Translations under genes and position numbers: made by a program | Source of the DNA: Axinella damicornis | Taxonomy: Eukaryota > Porifera > Demospongiae > Axinellida > Axinellidae | DNA: 64,000 nucleotides | Direction of reading: 5' to 3' | Assembly: GCA_963931865.1 (NCBI GenBank) | Contig: OZ007508.1 | Span: forward strand, 4,519,206 to 4,583,205 | In this document: piece after piece, positions 1 to 10,263 of the stretch | How positions within the stretch are numbered: position 1 is the first letter of the stretch | How the letters are laid out: each line of letters starts with the position of its first letter | Notes under the pieces: generated by a model | What the model saw: the letters and a program-made list of their open reading frames with translations, nothing else | What the model was told of the DNA's origin: nothing | Database searches by the model: none

Positions 1-9
1 TGGTTATGA
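1..9 (+). CDS. 3' tip of an upstream NLR gene (NLR-0)
   Basis: The first nine bases read Trp-Leu-stop and are followed by sequence closely matching the 3' flanks of NLR-1 (after 15902) and NLR-2 (after 36232), including a shared stretch around 'gaattccgagat'. I infer that the window opens in the last codons of a fourth receptor gene of the same tandem family. Nothing of its domains is visible here. Confidence 0.6.
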   Translation, partial: WL

Positions 10-120
10 TACGCGAATTCCGAGATCCATCTCTCAGTAAGCACTATTATAATTTTTGCTAATTGTTTACACATTACATATCCATCGATGTTATTTTGTG
101 CTAACATTATTATCATACTT
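10..120 (+). other. 3' flank/UTR of NLR-0
   Basis: This stretch aligns by eye with 15903-16000 and 36233-36345 downstream of the other two NLR stop codons. No AATAAA signal is obvious in this copy. It is interrupted at about 121 by a repeat; the homologous flank resumes at about 649. Confidence 0.5.
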
Positions 121-648
121 GAGTTACGAGGGGCAACCACACTCCTGGTAGCCGCGATGCAACCGGTTGCAACTCGCTGGTCGCGCAAGCTACGCGTTGA
201 GCTCATTGCAATTAACGCACATGACACGTGAGGACTACGTTCGGTCGATTGAATCGGCAATGGCGTCCAAAGGGAAGACAAGAACTTATTACAGCTCTCA
301 CAACTTCGCCAGCACGGTGTGTTTCGGCATGTGAGCGTCAGTGAACGACAGTGATTACGGCTGTGTGGTCAGGATCTTTGTGGGGCCTTCGTAAGACTGT
401 ACTGGCAACCAACGTCGAAGAGAGCAATCGAGCAATGGCGTCCGACGGCACAACAAAAGCACTTGTATCTCCACCACAAAGGTGAGTTTCAGCACCAAAA
501 TTGTACGGTTGGGACAGTGCATGATAGCGATCATGAAGGTGTAGTCAGAATCTTTGTACGCCATTCCTATCACTCGAATGAGTTATTTACATTCATTAAT
601 TATATTACATTACGCGGCACAATTTTTCCTATACCAGGAGTGTAACAT
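121..648. repeat. dispersed inverted-repeat element, family I, copy 1
   Basis: It is bounded by 'gggcaaccacactcctggta' on the left and the inverse 'taccaggagtgtaac' on the right, so it looks like a non-autonomous terminal-inverted-repeat element of about 0.5 kb. Related copies occur at 1095-1856, several times in 5334-7740, and at 37033-37514. The short open frames inside are not conserved as proteins between copies. Confidence 0.6.
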
Positions 649-1094
649 GCATTGTTCAAAAATATTTGTTCTACTTCACAAAATGTGAACATCACACATG
701 CAATGTTACTTGTGTGTGCACATGCTACTCTAATGGGTACACATGTGCAGCTGGGGGAAGGGATGGAGGAGGAGGAGGAGGGACGTATATACCTAATGTT
801 CACTGCATTAATCCCATGGGCAACCAGATGATCTTCATGCACTTCAGTAGCATGGAAGAGAAACTCTTCACCGGCCTGAGGAGGGGGGAATCGGGAGGTC
901 ATGTGCATGCATTCATCTGGTCTGTAGGAATTCAAGAAACTACATTCTTCTCAAAACCTGGGAACTGATTCACTTCACTGTACGGAACAAATTTCAATTT
1001 CAATGAGGGATCTGAGCAACTTGTCCCGTGTACAATGGGAACGTTGACAGTTGTTTGAATGGAAGCTAAGAAGCTCTTTACTTCTATTGTGTTC
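649..1094. other. intergenic block duplicated at 36.7-37.0 kb
   Basis: The left part continues the NLR 3' flank (matching about 16010-16190). The right part (about 830-965) is a diverged copy of 36765-36895. On the minus strand both copies have a splice-acceptor-like CCTCAG before a short open stretch reading GEEFLF/GEEFLY. It could be an exon remnant of a neighbouring gene, but I do not recognise it. Confidence 0.4.
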
Positions 1095-1856
1095 AAGGGG
1101 CAACTGAACTCCTGGTAGCAGCCGTTGCAGCTGGTTGCAACTCACTGGTAGCGCAAGTGAAGTATTCAGTTCGTTCCAATTAACTCATGTCACATGATGA
1201 TCATGACCATCAGTCGATCGAGTCAGCAGTGGTGGCCAAAGGCAAGGGGGTGACACTCCCATACACGCTGTAGTCAGAGCTGCGACCGGGCTTATCGGCG
1301 AATCTTGACCCCGTATACTAAGGAAGGGGTGGAGTCGCTACGCATTCTTCCGTATACTATCGGTGGTCAAGTGGTCAACGGCTGAAATACAGCACAGTCA
1401 AACAGTCACGAGTCTTTTTGCGATGCGGTCAAGCAGCAAAAATGACGGTCAAGATTTCTTGACCCCGGTCGCAGCTCTGACTACGGCATCAATGGGAGTG
1501 TCACCCCCTTGAAAGGGAAGACAAGAAATTGTTACAGTGCTCACAACTGCACCAGCACGGTGAGTTTCGGCATGTAAGCTTCAGTGAACGACAGATCACA
1601 ACTGTGCAATCAGAATCTTTGTGTGCCTTTCCCAAGTGCTGTACTGTCAACAAAAGTTGAAGAGAGCACTTGAGCAATAGCGACCAAACGCACGACAAAA
1701 GCACTTGTATCTTTACCACCTAGGTGACCAAAATTGTACGGTTGGGACCGTGCATGATAGCGATCATGATGGTGAAGCCAGAATCTTTGCATGCCATTCC
1801 GAACAAATTATTTCGCGGCGCAAATTTCCCCTACCAGGAGTATAACAAGTGTTAGT
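1095..1856. repeat. family I element, copy 2, with nested MITE
   Basis: It has the same ends as the copy at 121-648 ('actcctggtagcagcc' left, 'taccaggagtataac' right). It is longer because a separate 269-bp MITE is inserted at 1243-1511. Removing that MITE restores the uninterrupted 'ccaaagggaagacaag' seen at 268-283. Confidence 0.6.
1243..1511. mobile_element. 269-bp MITE, 5-bp target duplication (AAAGG)
   Basis: Terminal inverted repeats of about 45 bp begin CAAGGGGGTGACACTCCCAT at both ends. The element is flanked by AAAGG at 1238-1242 and 1512-1516. A second copy at 7200-7476 is flanked by TGGTC on both sides, so the 5-bp target duplication is seen twice. No coding capacity; superfamily not assigned. 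Confidence 0.8.
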
Positions 1857-1949
1857 TGCTAATATGGGCACACTCCTCAGATATATGACCACCCACCTCA
1901 CACTCCCATCGATCTCCCTCTCCCCCTTCCTCCGTCCCCCTCCCACCTG

Positions 1950-2252
1950 TCCCTGGGTGGGGTCACTCCACTCCCTGGCTCCACTATAGTTCACCCAGGT
2001 CCTCTTCGCATTGTCCACCGACGCCATCTCCACAAATTTACTGCCTTCCACACAACCAAAGTACCTGCAACACAGGAACAAACCTGATGAGTAACAAACC
2101 CACTCAGGGACTTCCCCTTACCACATGGCCTCCACATCCTGGTGTTCTGTCAGGTACTTTGTGAGGTGGTCATGTGACCCTGTAACAATATTGACCACCC
2201 CTCCAGGGAGGTCTGATGTGTCGAATACCTTTTGTGAAGGTAGAAGGAGAGG

Positions 2253-2289
<37 letters not shown>

Positions 2290-2543
2290 ATGCAGTTACA
2301 ATGTAAGTAATGCCAAAGATTATCTACAATGGGAATTTCCCTCTTCCTGTCTCTGCCCTTCCTACCAAGCCCCTCCCCCACTCACCTGGTAGAGGTCTGT
2401 GGCTGACAGTGGGTACTTCTCACTGGGTATGATGATGGTGTTGCCCCTGACAACAGCAGGGGCAAAGAGGGAGACAAATGCAAGCAGGGGACTCTCGTCT
2501 GGACATGCTATGCCGATCACACCCACTGGCTCGTTGATACGAG
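1950..2543 (-). CDS. ALDH16A1: ALDH16A1-like aldehyde dehydrogenase, last three exons (copy A)
   Basis: Three minus-strand exons are visible with GT-AG borders: 2386-2543 (reads ARINEPVGVIGIACPDES and continues to LSATDLYQ), 2122-2228 (VFDTSDLPGGVVNIVTG to DVEAMW) and from 2064 downward (YFGCVEGSKFVEMASVDN). GVIGIACP, the GG-VNIVTG pocket and W-YFG-VEG-KFVE-AS fit the C-terminal, second aldehyde-dehydrogenase domain of ALDH16A1, which in vertebrates lacks the catalytic cysteine. The splice phase 'tg|g' for the Trp between the last two exons is consistent. The true stop is uncertain because the open frame runs on into the family I element. No upstream ALDH exons are seen nearby, so this is a 3' fragment, antisense between NLR genes. 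These exons are the cleanest of the copies here. Confidence 0.7.
2254..2289. repeat. poly-G tract
   Basis: An almost uninterrupted G run lies in the intron between two ALDH16A1-like exons. On the minus strand it is a C run and could serve as part of a polypyrimidine tract. Confidence 0.9.
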
Positions 2544-2745
2544 CTGTGCAGTCATAAAGTATATATAGTCTCCTGTAAGGAGTGTGGTGGGGGAGGGAAT
2601 ACATAGGAGAAGAAAGGGAGGCGGAAGGAGGAGGAGGAGGAGGAGGGAGGGACCAGGGCATTGTTCATATTCATCAGAATAATTCTATTAGTAAAGTCAC
2701 GATCGTCACATGACCTCACCTGCACTTGGTACACACACACAACCA

Positions 2746-2817
2746 TGCACACTCAATCACACACACACACACACAGTCACACACACACACACAGTCACAC
2801 ACACACACACACACACA
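2746..2817. repeat. (AC)n microsatellite
   Basis: Blocks of AC dinucleotides are separated by AGTC. The same arrangement appears, longer, at 21368-21570, in front of the same downstream sequence, so it is part of the duplicated unit. Confidence 0.9.
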
Positions 2818-3351
2818 TCACCCACTTAATCCTGCTGGGTATTGATTTGGTAGTAGTCAATTGTGAGAGCAGCAGAAATCACTGAAGTATACGTACGTAC
2901 ATGAACTGCAGCTACTTCCCCCAGTCTCATTCCCGGACCTCCGGTCCCCTCCTCAGCTGGTGGTGATGGTACTGCAAGTGACCAGAGCTGGGGAGGAGGT
3001 CTGGGAACGAGGCCAGTAGGAACACGTACCAGTGAGCCCAAACACAGCAATTCATATATCATACAGAGCTGGCTGCACTTGTTCTCATATTGCATACATA
3101 GATCTACATGACATTGTGTTGTGTGGCTATACCACCTGAGATTAAAACCTTGTGCCCATGCAGGCTCCACCCCAGCTGTTGTTCACATACAGTAACACAA
3201 GTGGCTTGTGTCACACCAAGCTGGGGGGTGGAGCCTGACAACCAGGGTAGTGTCACACTACGATGTGAAGTCTTGTCACGGGGTGGTCACTCTCAGCTAC
3301 AAGAATGGGACAACGTATACTGCACGAGTGGGCATGGCTTATACACCAGAT

Positions 3352-3404
3352 TAGCCTCGTACCCAGGCCCCACCCGCTGTGGGCGGGGCCTGGGTACGAG
3401 GCTA
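3352..3404. mobile_element. 53-bp hairpin element, 9-bp target duplication, empty site known
   Basis: The inverted ends are TAGCCTCGTACCCAGG. ACACCAGAT is repeated directly at 3343-3351 and 3405-3413. The paralogous block at about 24380 has a single ACACCAGAT with no insert, so this is a clean insertion after the duplication. The 9-bp target size suggests Mutator-like mobilisation (inference). Confidence 0.85.
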
Positions 3405-4207
3405 ACACCAGATTGCTCCACTTACTACTGGGAGTCACAAGTCACACGGTCACAGGAGATTTAACTGCACAGTCACATGCTTGATCACAAGCAGTCTTTG
3501 GATGGTCACAGAGCTAGAATTTGCAAGGATCGAGGTACAGCACTTAATATTGGAGTGACCATCCAAGATAGGCCCATCAAGTCAACTTTAGATCAATGGT
3601 CTTGCTCATTATTTCACCAGACGAACCATTTCACTAGTTGGACATGTAGCTAGCTCTTGACCGCTTGTGCACACTCTGACTTGTACTACATGTGTGTTCA
3701 CTCATGAACAGGTTAATCAGATGACAGCAGAAAGCAGGATGCCAACTCACATGTAGTGGAGTGATAGCTAATTTTCATTGCCAGGAAACATGGGAATTGT
3801 ACACACAACATGTGTGCCAAACAGTGCACACTACACAGGGTTAGCTTGGTCTGTAGTAGCCTCGTTCCCAGGTGATATCGCCCAGCTTAATTTTTGTTCG
3901 CATGTGGGAAACTCCCGACAGCCTGGCAACGAGGCTACTACTGCAGCACAAGTTCTATTTAGGCTCGACAGAGTGAAACAGATCACAGACCACAGTGAGG
4001 AAGTGGATGTGACAGGCTACCACACAGTGGGGATGTGCTAAGTACTGATCAGCTGGTCCATGTTTTCCATACCCTCAGAGACAGCTACCCTGCACACCAC
4101 CACCATGATATTACACACCCTCCCACCAAGGAGACTTGTGACAAAGCAAATGAGGGAACACATCCTGCAAGACACACTTGATCAACCCCAGCATGGATCA
4201 CTCACAC

Positions 4208-4265
4208 TAGTCTCGTTCCCAGGCCAACGCCGTTTAAAAACAGCGCGGGCCTGGGAACGAGGCTA
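4208..4265. mobile_element. 58-bp hairpin element, 9-bp target duplication
   Basis: It has the same ends as the element at 3352 (TAGTCTCGTTCCCAGG left). CACTCACAC occurs at 4199-4207 and 4266-4274. The counterpart in block A copy 2 at about 25207-25265 is also filled, so this insertion predates the duplication. Confidence 0.75.
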
Positions 4266-5070
4266 CACTCACACCAGCCTGGCAGGAATACTGCAAGTGG
4301 TCCACACAGGGGTTGACTGTACTTTCCTAATTTAAACTGGCATATTTTTGTATGGCAAGCACAAAGGAAGTTAAGATGTGGCCTCAGATACGTTTATCGA
4401 GGTGGAGACAGTCCACCAAGTTTGACTTATTATGGCCTTTGCATGACACTGGGAGAGCAGTTCAAACTTAGGCACCACAAAGTGAACAAATATTCCACAG
4501 GGACTGCCACAATCAAATCACCTCTTGTCGTGATGATATCAGTCACAGAGTCTCCTCCTCCCAGAGCTCCCTCATGAATGTGTGAGTGCCGGAGATTGGG
4601 TCTGGGAACAAAGGGTGTGCAGCAGTGAACAGGAGTGTCTATAGAACTGGACTAATAGGTGTACCTGCGTATGGAGGCTCTAAGGATCTTTGATTGTGTC
4701 CAGGGTGTGGAGTCAAGTCAGTCAAGTAATTACATACTGGGAGGGAAATGTCTCCTGGTACACTATGATAAAAGCGTCCTGAGGGAGACTTTTTGCCCAA
4801 ACACGATTTTTGCTGTGAGGAATAACCGAGTCTGGGAGCCTGTAAACTGGCAACATAAACTGCTGATTTCAGCTCACAGTATTTCATCTGTCCCCATTCA
4901 TCGGCCATGGTTCATTACCATGTAAGTGGGCATAACTGAATCAACCATTGAGAAACCTACTTAGGGAAGGCAGGTTATTACATAATGCTTTAGTGTTCAA
5001 AATCTACAGTATGCATCCTAAAATCTCATTGACTTTCAGCAGATTTGTAAGTTCCATTTTTATTCCTTCA

Positions 5071-5329
5071 AAGTAATAAAAAACATTTAAAATGTAACAG
5101 GATGTAGGGATACCAGAACCGCAAAAAGTAAGGAAACAAGGTAGGGATGATCACACAAAACAGTGAAGTATACAACCCCCTACAGAGATCTTTTTCCATA
5201 ATACGTGTATAATGAAAAAAGATATGTAGGGGGATTGTATACTTCACTGTTTTGTGTGATCATCCCTACCTTGTTTCCTTGTTCTGGTATCCCTACATCC
5301 TGTTACATTTTAAATGTTTTTTATTACTT
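5071..5329. mobile_element. palindromic MITE, about 260 bp (family P), intact copy
   Basis: The two halves are near-perfect inverse complements, from 'aagtaataaaaaacatt' to 'ttttttattactt', with the centre near 5195-5215. A second copy at 18107-18565 carries another element inside it; this copy is the empty-site reference for that insertion. Confidence 0.8.
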
Positions 5330-7740
5330 GTTCGAGGGGCAACCGCACACTGCCAGCAATGGCTGAAGAATCAGACCCAATGATCTCAAAAGCCAACCCT
5401 TTTCTGGATGGATACTAAGCCAGTGTTCCCGGTCCCTGAGCTGAAGACCATAGCTAAGTATAGTGTAGCTAAAATAGCTATTCCAGATAGTAGTAGCGAC
5501 ACATTGTTGAGTCTTTAGATAGGCATTCACCCCTCTCACAGAACACAGTCTAGTAACCTATATAGCACAGAGAATTTACCTCAGTCTAGTTATGGTAACA
5601 CAACAGCGCAAGGCACTTCTAATTCAGCGATCTTGAATAATAATTACGTATCGTTGCTAAGTGATCGTTTAAGTGCGCATGCGTACAAACATGAAAATGG
5701 CGTGACAAATGAAGCCATAGTTATTGAGTGGGCAGCTGTAGCCGCCTGGTGAAGACTTGGAGGTTGCCAAAAAGCGATGGGCTGGTGCACTGCTCGGTGT
5801 AAAATGCTGCTGTTTCGTGCGAAAACCATCATGGGTGATTGAGGCGACGACGAGCTAGCCCGTCTGAAGAAAGAAGAAAGAAGAAGAAGAAGTTACACTC
5901 CTGGTATAGGAAAAATTGTGCCGCGTAATGTAAATAATGTAAATAACGTTTGACTACTTTGGAATGGGCTACAAAGATTCTGACTACACCGTCGTGATCG
6001 CTATGATGCAGTGACACAAAATCAAAATAATTGTGCTGAAACTCACTTTGGTGGTAGAGATATGAACGCTTTTGTCTCGCCGTTGGCCGCCATTGCGAGC
6101 GCTCTCTCGACTTCCGGTGGCAGTACCGTTCTTAGGAAAGGCACACGAAGATTCTGACCACACGGCCGTGATCGCTGTCGTTCACTGACGCTTGCATGCC
6201 AAAACTCACCGTGCTGGCGAAGTTGTGAGCGCTGTAACAGTTTCTTGTCTTCTCCTCGGGCCGCCATTGCTGACTCAGCTCAATCGATCGGCGTTGACCT
6301 CACGTGGCATGTGCGTTAATTGGAATGAGTTGCAATACCTAGCTTGCGCTACCGTCGAGTCGCAACCGGTTGCAACGTCAAAGCAATATAATATTACACT
6401 CCTGGTATAGGAAATAAAGTGCCGCGTAATATAATATAATATAATCCAATATAATATAATATAATTAATTCGTTCCAGTGATAGGAATGGCGCACAAAGA
6501 TTCTGACTACACCGTCGTGACCGCTATCATGCACTGTCCTCACCGTACAATTTTGGAGCTGAAACTCACCTTGGTGGTGGAGATATGAGCGCTTTTGTCT
6601 CGCCGTGGACGCCATTGCTCGAGCGCTCTCTCCGACTTCCGGTGGCAGTACCGTTCTTAGGAAAGGCACGCGAAGTTTCTGCCGTTCACTGACGCTTACA
6701 TGCCAAAACTCACCGTGCTGGCGAAGTTGTGAGCGCTGTATAACAAGTTTCTTGTCTTCTCGATCTCCTTGGGCCGCCATTGCTGACTCAGCTCAATCGA
6801 TCGACGCGAGCGCTCATGGTCCTCACGTGGCATGTGCGTTAATTGGAACGAATTGCAATACTTATCTTGCGCTACGCGATACGGCAGGTTGCAGCGCGAC
6901 TACTTTATGAATGGTACTTGAGAGCACTCTAAATCATTTCTGATCTTCCCTGTATATAGCTATCATGGTACACATGTGATGTATGATAATTGGAACGAAC
7001 TGTCACACTTAGCTTGTGCTACCATTTAACCGCGGCTACCAGGAGTGCGGTCGCCCCTCGAAAGAAAGAAAAACAATTTGCCAGTTTTGCGAGCGCCACA
7101 CGGCCGTGATCGCTGGCGTTCACTGACGCTTACATGCCGAAACTCACCGTGCTGGCTAACTTGTGAGTGCTGTAATAATGTCTTGTCTTCCTTTTGGTCC
7201 AAGGGGGTGACACTCCCATACGCGCTGTAGTCAGAGCTGCGACCGGGCTTATCAGCGAATCTTGACCCCGTATACTAAGGAAAGGCTGCAGTCGCTACGC
7301 ATTCTTCCGTATACTATCGGCGGTCAAGCGGTCAACGGCTGAAATACAGCGCAGTCAAACGGTCAAGAGACTTTTTGCGATGCGGTCAAGCGGTCAAGCA
7401 GCAAAAATGACGGTCAAGATTTCTTGACCCCGGTCGCAGCTCTGACTACGGCGTCAATGGGAGTGTCACCCCCTTGTGGTCGCCATTGCTCGCGACGTGG
7501 TTGCCACGTGGCATGTGCGTTAATTGGAACGTACTTCGCTTGCGCTACGGAAGGTTGCAATGCGACTACTTTATGAATGGTACTTGAGAGCACTATAAAT
7601 AATTTCTGATCTTCCCTAGGCCCTGTATATAGCTAGCTATCATGGTACTCACGTGATGTGTGATAATTGGATCGAACTGTCACACTTAGCTTGTGCTAGC
7701 TACTGTTTAACCGTGGCTACCAGGAGTGCGGTTGCCCCTC
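5330..7740. repeat. cluster of family I repeats in mixed orientation
   Basis: No gene is seen. Family I sequence lies at about 5334-5360, 5890-6400 (reversed), 6403-6905 (reversed) and 7020-7740, separated by short unique stretches and microsatellite-like AAG tracts. About 5745-5880 matches 18600-18745. ORFs such as that at 6394-6780 on the minus strand follow the repeat rather than a gene. Confidence 0.55.
7200..7476. mobile_element. 277-bp MITE, 5-bp target duplication (TGGTC)
   Basis: This is a second copy of the element at 1243-1511, with the same CAAGGGGG ends, inserted in another family I repeat. TGGTC flanks it at 7195-7199 and 7477-7481. Confidence 0.8.
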
Positions 7741-7975
7741 GAAGAAGAAGAAAGAAAAACAATTTGCCCGTTTTGCGAGCGCCTGGTGTGGTACTTTCGC
7801 GACGGGTTTTCGCGACGCGAGGAGTCTTGGTCATGAAAACACTCGAAGATGAACGGTATGTGGTTATAAAGGCTTATAAGTGTACCGTTTCTGAGATTTT
7901 GAGAGATTTTTTTGTATTAGCATATATTGCGTCGTATCCCTACATACAGAGTCTACCGACTCTGTGATAGCTATA
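7741..7975. repeat. dispersed repeat shared with 18723-18955
   Basis: About 230 bp from 'aagaaagaaaaacaatttgc' to the 'gagtctaccg' end occur again at 18735-18950 with substitutions. No protein is recognised. It is probably a fragment of a larger mobile element. Confidence 0.6.
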
Positions 7976-8985
7976 CACATCATTTCCATGAGCTTACTTA
8001 CTTGACCATAGCACATGTCAATGTGCAGGTTTTAGCTTTCTCCTCTTACACAGAGTGAACACAATGAACCATAATACAGTGCACCAGCATTCCGGTGCAC
8101 CTGTAGTAAAGTGTTTGCATGTGACGTTTCACAGAGTGCACAGGTTGAATTACATGCTTCACATTAATATTATAAACAGGAGCACATGAGCCACTGAAGG
8201 CGGCAGATTTCCACACACTTGTTCCGTGAAGCCAGTCTGACTATCCCCATACATGCTCCTACCAACACCAAGATGACACACACGTGCGAGAGGGTCTGGG
8301 GATGAGATTAGATGGCAGTCACGTGTGGAAAATTTGCAGAGTTATGTGGAATCAGCGTAAATGCTATCGACAAGTTCTCAGAGTCTCCATTACTGTCCTC
8401 TTGCATGGCAGAAAGAAGTTCGGGTATAACACTGGAGAGTACAGTGTTTAGGGAGTTCAAAAGAACGACCTGTTCACAAGGGATTATCTTCTTCACTGGG
8501 GTGTACACAGCCATTGGCCCAATGAAGATGGACAAACTACAGAACTAATGAAATTCCCCCCACCTGATTGCTTGTTGTTCAGCTCTGTTCTTCTCAGACA
8601 TCCTTTGGATCCACTGCCTTTGCCACAGCATAGTCACTCTCGAGCTGCTGCAAGCTTGCACTTCGACCTCTTGCAAGCTTGCACTTCGACCTCCAATAGC
8701 CCCGCCCTTCTTTTGCTGTGCAAACCGTTCCGTCCCAGTATGAAATTTCGAAACAAGAAGAGGGGCTCATGTGATCACATATCACAGATAGCTAACGTTG
8801 TTTACCGGTGCGGTACCTAGCCGATCTAGGTCTGTCTGCATCTATATATCTGATCTACCGACCAGCGTTGCTAGATTAAGAGTTGGACAGCAGTTGAGAA
8901 ATTGTAAGGAAATTGGTGTTGTTTTGGGGGTGATGTGACCCAATATATGCCAGTTCAATATAAATTATCTGTGCCTCAGGTTATA

Positions 8986-9202
8986 AGGTAAGGCGGGGCT
9001 ATTCCGACAGCGGGGTAATTCCGATAGTTGGCTGCCTTTGTTACCAGACAAAGTTTGGTAATTCTTCTGTGGTACCGCAGGGTAGGTTGATACTCAGCCT
9101 ACCCTGCGGTACCACGGAAGAATTACCAAACTTTGTCTGGTAACAAAGGCAGCCAACTATCGGAATTACCCCGCCATCGGAATAGCCCCGCCTTACCTTA
9201 CT
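8986..9202. mobile_element. 217-bp near-perfect palindromic MITE, TA target, empty site known
   Basis: It starts 'aggtaaggcggggctattcc' and ends with the inverse. The paralogue at about 27098 reads straight through 'ggttatactccg' without it. The junctions fit a duplicated TA. The long inverted arms (about 95 bp each) would give a single very stable hairpin. Confidence 0.8.
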
Positions 9203-9294
9203 CCGTGTCCAGTGTCAGGACCTTGTTTCCAAGGGGATTATGTCCAAGGTGGGGAATGCCTCCACTACTAGTCTCTTGGGCCAGACGTTAGCAG

Positions 9295-9364
9295 TAGTCT
9301 CGCGGGCCAGACTCTCATAACCCTCCCCGTAGTGGGTGTGGTGAGAGACTGGCCCGCGAGACTA
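9295..9364. mobile_element. 70-bp hairpin element, 9-bp target duplication, empty site known
   Basis: Ends are TAGTCTCGCGGGCCAG and the inverse. CGTTAGCAG is duplicated at 9286-9294 and 9365-9373. The paralogous site at about 28232-28242 is single and empty. Confidence 0.85.
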
Positions 9365-9560
9365 CGTTAGCAGGGGAAAGAACGTTTGGCCACTATATTT
9401 ATGGAGGAACTAAAAGCGGGATATCACAGCAAATGTCACAATTACAGTGTTTGTACTGCTGAACTACGATGTCCGTGAGTAGCAAATTGTGTGTTGTTTG
9501 GCCTGGGAACGAGGCCATGTTCTCCATAGATGTGCTGGAGACTTCAGTTGCATTTGAACT

Positions 9561-10138
9561 ATGACCTCTATAATACCATATAAGGGTATGTGAGTCTGTT
9601 TCCTACATTTATTATTAGCTCCACCTTCTTAACATGCCAAGGTGGGGTGATAGACTAGTCTCGGTCCCAGACCCAGTGCGGATAGCTTCCAGTATCACGC
9701 ACGGGGACACTTTTAGAACTTACAGCCTTCAATGTACAGTACAATAGCTAGAGTGTGTGTTGCATAAGGTTGGTGTAATGTGATCTATGTGTGACGTAAG
9801 CATACATGCACTGATTTATTCCCCATGCAGATGAAGGTTCATCACAACATGTGAATGCCTCTCAAAGGGTACGACAACCTCACCATATCCACCACCACAA
9901 TCACATGGTGCCTGGCCACACCCTGCTAGTGACTGTGTGTATCTTCATGTTGCCACTGTTAGTGCTGTCCGTGTAGCTGAACACCACACGTACACCACAT
10001 CAACCCCTCGGAACATCTTCACCCCTGTCACACTGACATTAGAGACACCCCCTTGATTGACACTGTGCCACCAGCATTAGTGCTGCAGAACAATAGAGCA
10101 GTACAGTTGAACATCAGGTCCTCCTCGTCCCACTCCAG
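9561..10138 (+). other. upstream region of NLR-1
   Basis: No gene recognised. An open stretch at 9905-9976 encodes a short hydrophobic peptide, but it has no 2A motif and no counterpart before NLR-2 or NLR-3. A promoter or 5' exon of NLR-1 may lie here; I cannot locate either. Confidence 0.4.
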
Positions 10139-10263
10139 AGTCCGTCGTGTTTCCCCCAGCCCTGGTCTCGGTGTCCCCTCTGGTCTGGGGAGGATGGTGG
10201 TGGGAGTGATTCTACTGTTGTTGGTCCTCAGTGGGGACGTTGAGACTAACCCAGGACCTGTCG
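10139..10263 (+). CDS. NLR-1 exon 1: signal-like 2A peptide
   Basis: The exon ends in LLLLVLSGDVETNPGP followed by V and a split Gly codon at a GTGAGT donor (10264). The ATG at 10194 is conserved in all three genes and precedes the hydrophobic run VVGVILLLLVLSG. D-V-E-x-N-P-G-P is the 2A consensus at which ribosomes can fail to form the Gly-Pro bond. An upstream ATG at 10053 keeps the frame open, or the exon starts after CACTCCAG at 10138; the true 5' end is unknown. Confidence 0.8.

Larger units (their letters stand above)
2818..5070. repeat. segmental duplication block A, copy 1
   Basis: 2818-3060 matches 21570-21800 and 3100-5070 matches about 24045-26130 with many small differences. I see no gene in it; the open frames are broken differently in the two copies. 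Small hairpin elements are embedded at 3352-3404, about 3845-3945 and 4208-4265. Confidence 0.75.
7976..9560. repeat. segmental duplication block B, copy 1
   Basis: It matches 26130-28490 after removal of insertions specific to each copy (8986-9202 and 9295-9364 here; 27144-28185 there). A partial third copy lies at about 50025-50095 and 51300-51800. No gene is recognised; the short open frame 8312-8548 is not preserved in copy 2. Confidence 0.75.

Noticed and set aside
2836..3070. Minus-strand exon-like stretch reading CSQLCMIYELLCLGSL before a GTACGT
   Set aside because: It is conserved in the duplicate at 21.75 kb, but this follows from the block duplication; I could not place it in ALDH16A1 or MSH5.
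9905..9976. Short hydrophobic peptide upstream of the NLR-1 2A exon, possible alternative signal exon
   Set aside because: No NPGP motif, ends at its own stop, and no counterpart before NLR-2 or NLR-3.
10139..10263. 2A exon as part of a retrotransposon or virus remnant
   Set aside because: 2A peptides do occur in viruses and non-LTR retrotransposons, but here all three copies end in a GTGAGT donor and splice in phase to a Death exon, with no replication or retroelement domain around them.
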